Translations under genes and position numbers: made by a program
DNA from: Triticum aestivum
Lineage: Eukaryota > Streptophyta > Magnoliopsida > Poales > Poaceae
NCBI RefSeq assembly: GCF_018294505.1
Contig: NC_057807.1
Coordinates: 135,686,747-135,750,746 of the forward strand
Length of the DNA stretch: 64,000 bases
Reading direction: 5' to 3'
The notes under the pieces: generated by a model
Told to the model about the DNA's origin: nothing
The model's database searches: none
Seen by the model: the letters and a program-made list of their open reading frames with translations, nothing else
Part shown: positions 57,802 through 64,000 of the stretch, piece by piece
Layout of the letters: every line of letters starts with the position of its first letter
Numbering within the stretch: the first letter of the stretch is position 1

Positions 57802-59701
57802 TTGCAATCTAATATTTTTGTTTCTTGTTTTATCACTAGTTTAGTCTATAAAAGAAAACTACAAAAAAAGGAATTAAGTTTGTCTCATATGCTTCATCTT
57901 TTTAATATCTTTCGTGAGAATGATGTAAAGGAAAATTGTGCTCAAGTGCTAGAAGAAGAAGTCTATAAAATGTTTGGTACTAAATCTTTGAATGATGAGC
58001 ATGATTGCAATGTTGTTAGTATGAACTCTTTGAATATCCATAGTACTAATGATGATTGCACTAGTTATGATGAAAATGTCTCTTATAAGCATGTCAATTT
58101 TTGTGGAGTGCATTGGGTTTGCAAGTACACACCAAATAGATAAGATAGCTTTTGCAAGAGGCATAAACATTTAGAAACTAAATGGTTGCAAGAAAGGCTA
58201 GATGTGAGTGTTGAAAATTTAAAATATCTTTACCGTACTTGTGAACTTTGCAATGAACATGGTCATTTAAATCTTCGATGCAAATTGTTTCATGATCGAA
58301 TCATGTACAAAAATTGTGATGACTTGATTTCCCTTGCACATCATAATGAACTTAGTTTGTTTTTGGGTTATGAAGAATGAAACGTTTAACTAAGCATATT
58401 CCAGAATATAACCTTAAGAAATTCCTTGATATTGATCTAGAGGAGATTTATATGTATTGTGCGGTGAATTGCATTGGAAATCCTTATATTGCCAATTACA
58501 TAAAGAAAAGAAAGCAAATAGAAGATGAAGAGAATACTAATGAAAGGGAAGAAACTTCCCAATATCCTCCTATTATTTCTTATGATGAATCAGGTAACGA
58601 GGAGGAGCTTTATATTCAACCAATCTCATTAATAAAGATCTCAAAAAAGAGGATTGAACCCACACATGATGTGAAGAAGAAAAAGAAAAGACGGAGAAGC
58701 AAAGGTAAAAAGGTATCCCTCCCAAATGATGTTTCTCCTATTACTCATTGTGATGATGATAATTGCTATACTATTGGTGCTATCCATACTATTAATGATG
58801 AGAGTGATTATGCTTATGATATGAAAAGGCCCAAGCTTGGGGATGCTATGTTTGATGAGAATGACATGTTTGATAATATATTTTCTTCAATTAATGTTTG
58901 TCCCGAGCTTGGGGATGCTATGTTTAATGAAGATGATATTTTTAGCCTCCCAAGTTATGATATGCAAAGTTGTTATGATGATAGCATGCCTCCTACCTAT
59001 GATGATTATATTGATGAAAGTGGGTTTGGAAGAGTGTCAACTTTAGGAAGTAATGATCCCACTATTTTGGAGGATGTTGAATCTTATAATATTTATGAAA
59101 GTGGATTTGGAGAGGTCATGACTTTATTTAGTGATGAATCCACTATTTTGGAAGAGGTCTCAATTGATTATGATGAGAAAAAAGTTGCTACTTATGATGA
59201 TTATTGTGATGAAACTTATGCTATAAAAGTAGTGATGATTATATTTATAAAAAAATTCATGATTATGATTATCCTTTTTCTGAACATTACTCTTTTAATG
59301 TGGAAACAATTTATAGTATTCGAGTCTCTTATGATACTCCCACTATTCCGAACGACAAGAATTTTGCTTATGTGGAGAGTAATAAAAATTCTATGTTTGT
59401 ATATCATGAAAAGAATGCTTTGTGTGCTGGTTATATTGTTGAATTCATTCATGATGCTACTGAAAATTATTATGAGGGAGTAATATATGCTTGTAGGAAT
59501 TGCAATAACATCAAGTTTCTTCCCTATGTGTTAAAAATCTTGAAGCTATGCTTGTTTTACCTTCCTATGCTAGTTGATTATTGTTCCCATAAGTTGTTTC
59601 ATCACAAAATCCCTATGCATAGGAAGTGGGTTAGTCTTAAATGTGCTAGTCATATTCTTCATGATGCTCTCTTTATGTTTCAATTCTTATCTTTTAGGTG
59701 A
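57802..59701 (+). pseudogene. Gag-like zinc-knuckle frame of element E
   Basis: Three overlapping open segments in order. 57802-58143 is acidic (NCAQVLEEEVYKMFGT) and ends at a TAA (58141-58143). The same frame continues through 58186-58380 with CELCNEHGHLNLRC at 58240-58281, a CX2CX4HX4C zinc knuckle. A shift at an ATGA overlap (58377) leads to 58377 onward: a mixed helix region, a basic stretch (KKKKKRRRSKGKK, about 58673), two related repeats (KLGDAMFDENDMFD and ELGDAMFNEDDIFS), and a second pair (DESGFGRVSTL, YESGFGEVMTL). A frameshift near 59227 moves to the frame ending at 59701 (YACRNCNNIKFLPYVLKIL). One stop and two frameshifts thus break one long frame. The zinc knuckle suggests RNA binding as in gag. 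No enzyme domains. The acidic repeats are unlike ordinary gag. Confidence 0.75.
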
Positions 59702-61332
59702 GCATCATTGTCATCATCATGCCTAGCTAAAAGGCATTAATTGTTGGGAGACAACCCAATATTCATCCTTACTGTTTTCCACATGATTATGCTACTGTAG
59801 TAATCATATTTTATAGCTTTTGTTTCAATAAAGTGCCAAGTAAGACCTTTAGGATGGCTTACGGTGATAGTTGTGTTGATCCTGCTAAAAATCAGAAACT
59901 TTTACGCCCAGTAAATTAGTTTTCATAATTCATAGAAACGTGATTCTGATCTGATTCTTTTTTATATGTATTGGTACACAAATTTCTCAGGGTTTCCTAA
60001 TTTGTTAGGATTTTTGGAGTTCCAGAAGTATACGTTTGATACAGATTACTACAGACTGTTATGTTTTTGACAGATTCTGTTTTCTATGTGTTGTTTGCTT
60101 ATTTTGATGAATCTATGAGTAGTATCGGAGGGTATGAACCATAGAGAAGTTGTAATACAGTAGATATTACACCAATATGAATTTAGAATGAGTTCACAAC
60201 AGTACCTAAGTGGTGATTTATTTTCTTATACTAACGGAGCTTACGAGTTTTTCTGTTGAGTTTTGTGTTGTGAAGTTTTCAAGTTTTGGGTAAAGATTCG
60301 ATGGACTATGGAATAAGGAGCGGCAAAAGCCTAAGCTTCAGGATGACCAAGGAACCCCAAGGTACTATTCAAGGACAACCAAGAGCCTGATCTTGGGGAT
60401 GCCCCGGATGGCATCCCCTCTTTCGTCTTCGTTCATCGGTAACTTTACTTGGAGCTATATTTTTATTCACCACATGATATGTGTTTTGCTTGGAGAGTCA
60501 TTTCATTTTGTTTTGTTTTGCTTGCTGTTTGAATAAAATACCAAGATATGAAATTCTTAAATGAGAGAGAGTCTTCACATAGCTACATAATTATTTAACT
60601 ACTCATTGATCTTCACTTATATCTTTTTGGAGTAGTTTGTGATTTACTCGTGTGCTTCACTTATATCCTATGAGTAAATGGTTGAATGAGTTGAATGTCA
60701 TAAATCTGAAATTATATATGTTTCATATGCTTACCCCATTGGGAGTAATGACTTCACATCTAAGAAGTAGAGGTGGTAAATTTATTGAAGGTTCGCAAAC
60801 ACTGTATTGGTCACTTGAACAATTCATGAAAGAATATTGAAGGAAGAGAGATTTCACATATAAATATACTATCTTAGACATCTTCTATGATTGTGAGCCC
60901 CATTAATTATTTTCAAATCGGAGCAAATTAGTTGAAATTGGACAAGGAAGACAATATAATGAGTTATGCTTGGGTATATTTGTATAGAAGTTATATTGTT
61001 ATAGATCCTCCAACATGTGGTGCCTGCTTTTTAGAATCCTTTGCTAGCCAAAATATCTGTACAAAGCGGGAATACTGCTTGTGCATCCAAATTCCTTGAA
61101 CCAAGTTTCTTCCATGAGTGTCCACCATACCTACCTATATGCGGTATTTACCTGCCGTTCCAAGTAAATTTGCATGTGCCAAACTCTAAACTTTCAAATA
61201 ATAATTTGTTTTGTATGCCCGAATCGCTCATGTAGCGACTAGGAGCTGTCAGTATCTTCCATACTAGGTGGGTTATTCTCACGATGAGTGGACTCCGCTC
61301 ATCATTCATGAGAAAAATGGCTCATAACTGGG

Positions 61333-61878
61333 ATGCCTAGTCCCATGATCAAAAGATCAAAATCAAATCAAAATAATTGCAAACGAAACTCCCCCAGGAT
61401 TGTTGTTAGTTGGAGGCACCCGTTGTTTCGGGCAAGCCATGGATTGATGATTGTTGGTGGAGGGGGAGTAAAAACTTTACCTGTTTGGGAACCGCCTATA
61501 ATGTATTTACTACGGAAGAAACTGGGAACCCTCGGTTGTTATGTTGACAATGAAAGCATACATCTCAAAATTATTTATCTCTATTTCAAAATCGAGCTCT
61601 GGCACCTCTGCAAATCCCTGCTTCCCTCTGCGAAGGGCCTATCTTTTACTTTTATGCAAGAGTCAGTAGTATTCCTTCTCTTTCCAACCTACTCTTTAGT
61701 TGGCAAGCATCATGTGATGAGGAAAGATCTAAGCATATATGGCCAATCAAATATATTTGATCATGAATTATTATTGTTGACAATTATCTATATGATAAGT
61801 AAGTTGGGAGGCGAAACATTAAGCCCCTATCTTTCTCTGTGTTCGATCGATGCTATTTGTTCTAAAAATATGATTTGA
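61333..61878 (+). CDS. Uncharacterised 181-codon frame in element E
   Basis: Open from ATG 61333 to 61878. It has WRHPLFRASHGLMIVGGGG, PVWEPPIMYLLRKKLG and a hydrophobic part with ESVVFLLFPTYSL. I recall similar peptides in other copies of this element family, which suggests conserved element sequence, but I know no domain for it, and it may be a chance frame kept by DNA-level similarity. Upstream is non-coding and no start context stands out. The position between the gag-like frame and the 3' LTR would suit an accessory gene. Low confidence that it is translated. Confidence 0.3.
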   Translation: MPSPMIKRSKSNQNNCKRNSPRIVVSWRHPLFRASHGLMIVGGGGVKTLPVWEPPIMYLLRKKLGTLGCYVDNESIHLKIIYLYFKIELWHLCKSLLPSAKGLSFTFMQESVVFLLFPTYSLVGKHHVMRKDLSIYGQSNIFDHELLLLTIIYMISKLGGETLSPYLSLCSIDAICSKNMI

Positions 61879-62221
61879 GTGGTAGCAATCATGGAAGACT
61901 ATATGACAGTTCAGTATGTGGGATTTGCTAAATCGAAGCTCTTACATAGACCCTTCCTGAAAATAAGATGAATTGCAATTGTTTGATGACTAAGAACATA
62001 GTTGGCTAGTTTTCAAGAAAGTTTATGGTCTATGCTTTAATATTTGAATAGCTTGTTACTTGATCATGAGAAGTTTTATGAGATGAGCTACTATTATGAC
62101 ATACAACGATGCTAGAAAAGGTGATTGAAATTATCATTGATCAAACTTATGCACCTGCTAGCATTCACACTTCATAAATTATTTCTTTTATCATTTACCT
62201 ACTCGAGGATGAGCGGGAAGT

Positions 62222-62235
62222 AAGCTTGGGGATGC
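62222..62235 (+). other. Polypurine tract of element E
   Basis: AAGCTTGGGGATGC ends at the base before the LTR start TGATACG. The same 14-mer occurs at 58833-58846, and shorter versions at 58905-58919 and 60392-60402. Confidence 0.85.
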
Positions 62236-62674
62236 TGATACGTCTCCAATATATCTATAATTTATGAAGCATTCATGCTATTATATTATCTATTTTGGAT
62301 GTTTATGGGATTTACTAAGCACTTTTATATTACTTTTGGGACTAACCTATTAACCGGAGGCCCAGCCCAAATTGTTGTTTCTTGCCTATTTCAGTGTTTC
62401 GAAGAAAAGGAATATCAAACAGAGTCCAAATGGAATGAAACCTTTGGGAGAGTTATTTTTGGAACGGAAGCAATCCAGGAGACTTGGAGTGCACATAAGG
62501 GAATCAACGAGGAAGCCACGAGGTAGGAAGGCGCGCCCTACCCCCTGGGCGCGTCCACCACCCTCGTGGGCCCCTCGTGGCTCCCCTGACCAACTTCTTT
62601 CGCCTATATATGTCCATATACCCTAAAAACATCAGGGAGCATAATAGATCGGGAGTTCCGCCGCCGCAAGCCTC
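62236..62674 (+). repeat. 3' LTR of element E (right-truncated)
   Basis: Starts TGATACGTCTCCAATA, matches the 5' copy from CCAAATTG onward, and stops after CGCAAGCCT where F LTR sequence (TATCATGAATAAGG) begins. About 1.25 kb of the LTR is missing. Confidence 0.88.
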
Positions 62675-62736
62675 TATCATGAATAAGGAAATATGAAATA
62701 ACAACTTTATTATTGCCACTAGGGCATATTCCTTCA
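62675..62736 (-). repeat. 3' LTR of element F, proximal end
   Basis: 62 bp that on the minus strand starts TGAAGGAATATGCCC, the start of an Angela-type LTR. It is followed directly by the F polypurine tract and internal sequence. Its distal partner is 50021-50700. Confidence 0.8.
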
Positions 62737-64000
62737 GTCTCCCACTTCCACTAGAGTCAGTAAACTAGATTACATTGTAATGAATCTAACACCCATGGAG
62801 TCTTGGTGCTGATCGTGTTTTTCTCGCGGAAGAGGCTTAGTCAATGGGTCTGCTACATTCAGATCCGTATGTATTTTGAAAATCTCTATGTCTCCATCCT
62901 TGACCTTTTCATGAATGGAGTTGAAGCGTCTCTTGATGTGTTTAGTTCTCTTGGGAAACCTGGATTCCTTCACCAAGGCAATTGCTCCAGTGTTGTCACA
63001 AAAGATTTTGTTTGGACCCGATGCACTGGGTATTACACCCAGATCGGATATGAACACCTTCATCCAGACTCGTTCATGCGCTGCTTCCGAAGCAGCTATG
63101 TACTCTGCTTCACACATAGATCCTGCCACGCCGCTTTGCCTAGAACTTCACCAAATGACAACTCCACCATTCAATATAAATACATATCCGTTTTGTGACT
63201 TAGAGTCATCCGGATCAGTGTAGAAACTAGCATCAACGTAACCATTTATGACGAGATCTACGTCACCTTCATAAACGAGAAACATATCCTTGGTCCTTTT
63301 CAGGTACTTCAGGATGTTCTTTACCGTTGTATGGTGATCCACTCCTGGATTACTTTGGTACCTCCCTGTGAAACTTATGCAAGGCACACATCAGGTCTGG
63401 TACACAACATAGCATACATGATAGAACATTTGGCTGAGGCATATGAAATGACTTTCATTTTCTCTCTATATTCTGCAGTGGTCGGGCTTTGAGTCTGACT
63501 CAATCTCACACCTTGTAACACAGGCAAGAACCCTTTCTTTGACTGGTCCATTTTGAACTTCTTCAAAACTTTGTCAAGGTATGTGCTTTGTGGAAGTCCT
63601 ATTAAGCGTCTCGATCTATCCCTATAATCTTGATGCCCAATATATAAGCAGCTTCACCGAGGTCTTTCATTGAAAAATTCTTATTCAAGTATCTTTTTAT
63701 GCTATCCAAAAAATCTGTATCATTTCCATTCAATAGTATGTCATCCACATATAGTATCAGAAATGCTACAGAGCTCCCACTCACTTTCTTGTAAATACAG
63801 GCTTCATCGTAAGTCTGTATAAAACCATATGCTTTGATCACCTCATCAAAGCGTATATTCCAACTCCGAGATGCTTGCACAAGTCCATAGATGGATCGCT
63901 GCAGCTTGCACACTTTGTTAGCACATTTAGGATCGACAAAACCTTCTGGTTGCATCATATACAACTCTTCTTTAAGAAATCCATTAAGGAATGCAGTTTT
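62737..64000 (-). mobile_element. Copia element F (Angela type), internal 3' part
   Basis: Minus-strand internal region running off the right edge. The polypurine tract (minus strand GGAAGTGGGAGAC) is next to the LTR. RNase H and RT follow in the usual order. With the LTR pieces at 50021-50700 and 62675-62736 it makes one element whose 3' LTR hosts D and E. Confidence 0.88.
62770..63964 (-). pseudogene. RT-RNase H of element F (broken, partial)
   Basis: RNase H: GSMCEAEYIAASEAAHERVW, DNTGAIALVKESRF, tail VADPLTKPLPREKHDQH (62770-63129), preceded by NGYVDASFYTDPDDSKS (63148-63387). RT: QPEGFVDPKCANKVCKLQ, SIYGLVQASRSWN and YVDD at 63740-63751 (63602-63964). Frame changes near 63140, 63380 and 63590 break it. 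It runs past the window edge, so the RT fingers, integrase and gag are not seen. Close to element C in sequence; it keeps segments C has lost (the LGVIPSASGPNKIFC part) and Arg where C has TGA. Confidence 0.9.

Larger units (their letters stand above)
59702..62235 (+). other. Non-coding 3' internal region of element E
   Basis: About 2.5 kb, AT-rich. It holds a perfect hairpin (GGGGATGCC, loop of 6, GGCATCCCC) at 60396-60419, an open frame of 181 codons at 61333-61878 of unknown meaning, and the polypurine tract AAGCTTGGGGATGC at 62222-62235 directly before the 3' LTR. Confidence 0.7.
56182..62674 (+). mobile_element. Non-autonomous Gypsy element E (Sabrina/WHAM-like)
   Basis: Plus-strand element with truncated LTRs: the 5' LTR (56182-57743) lacks about its first 131 bp, the 3' LTR (62236-62674) keeps only its first 439 bp. 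A tRNA-Asp primer site and a polypurine tract are present. The internal domain of about 4.5 kb has a gag-like zinc-knuckle frame but no protease, RT or integrase motif. The family name rests on the TGATACGTCTC LTR start and the TGGCGCCGTTGCC primer site. It lies in element D at its left end and abuts element F at its right. Confidence 0.87.

Overview
The window is repeat-dense nuclear DNA from a large-genome grass, most likely tribe Triticeae (wheat, Aegilops, rye or barley). The reasons are Angela/BARE-type Copia LTRs (beginning TGTTGGAAATATGCCC), Gypsy LTRs of the TGATACGTCTC type, a very long-LTR coding-poor element, a Stowaway MITE, and only one convincing host gene in 64 kb. Family names are from memory and are inference; LTR ends, primer sites, motifs and target duplications are read from the sequence.

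Layout, left to right. (1) 1-22385: Gypsy element H, minus strand, gag remnant at 1-1319, leader and 5' LTR at 21337-22385. It is split by Copia element A (minus, 1320-21336), whose 5' LTR is split by long-LTR element B (plus, 9212-20566) with a perfect 5-bp target duplication. (2) 22386-32260: a minus-oriented Gypsy LTR (G), split by nearly complete Angela-type Copia element C (plus, 23029-31762). (3) 32424-44460: a Sirevirus-like Copia element I (plus) with an intact RT-RNase H frame, repeated polypurine tracts and an extra broken reading frame between pol and the 3' LTR. (4) 44461-50020: the only low-TE island, with a Stowaway MITE and an intronless COBRA-like gene (46721-48073, minus) predicted to be secreted and GPI-anchored. 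(5) 50021-64000: an Angela-type element F (minus) whose 3' LTR is split by chromodomain-type Gypsy element D (minus, pol decayed), itself interrupted by a coding-poor Gypsy element E (plus) that carries a gag-like zinc-knuckle reading frame. Deletions trimmed D, E and the F LTR.

How the parts relate. The nesting gives a relative order: H before A before B; G before C; F before D before E. Most element genes carry stops or frameshifts, several of the CGA-to-TGA kind expected from decay of methylated DNA. B and E have LTRs, primer sites and polypurine tracts but no pol, so they could only have moved with enzymes from other elements. The COBRA-like gene is the only part expected to serve the plant, in cellulose deposition at the cell surface. 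I found no RNA genes, CRISPR arrays or bacterial-type operons.
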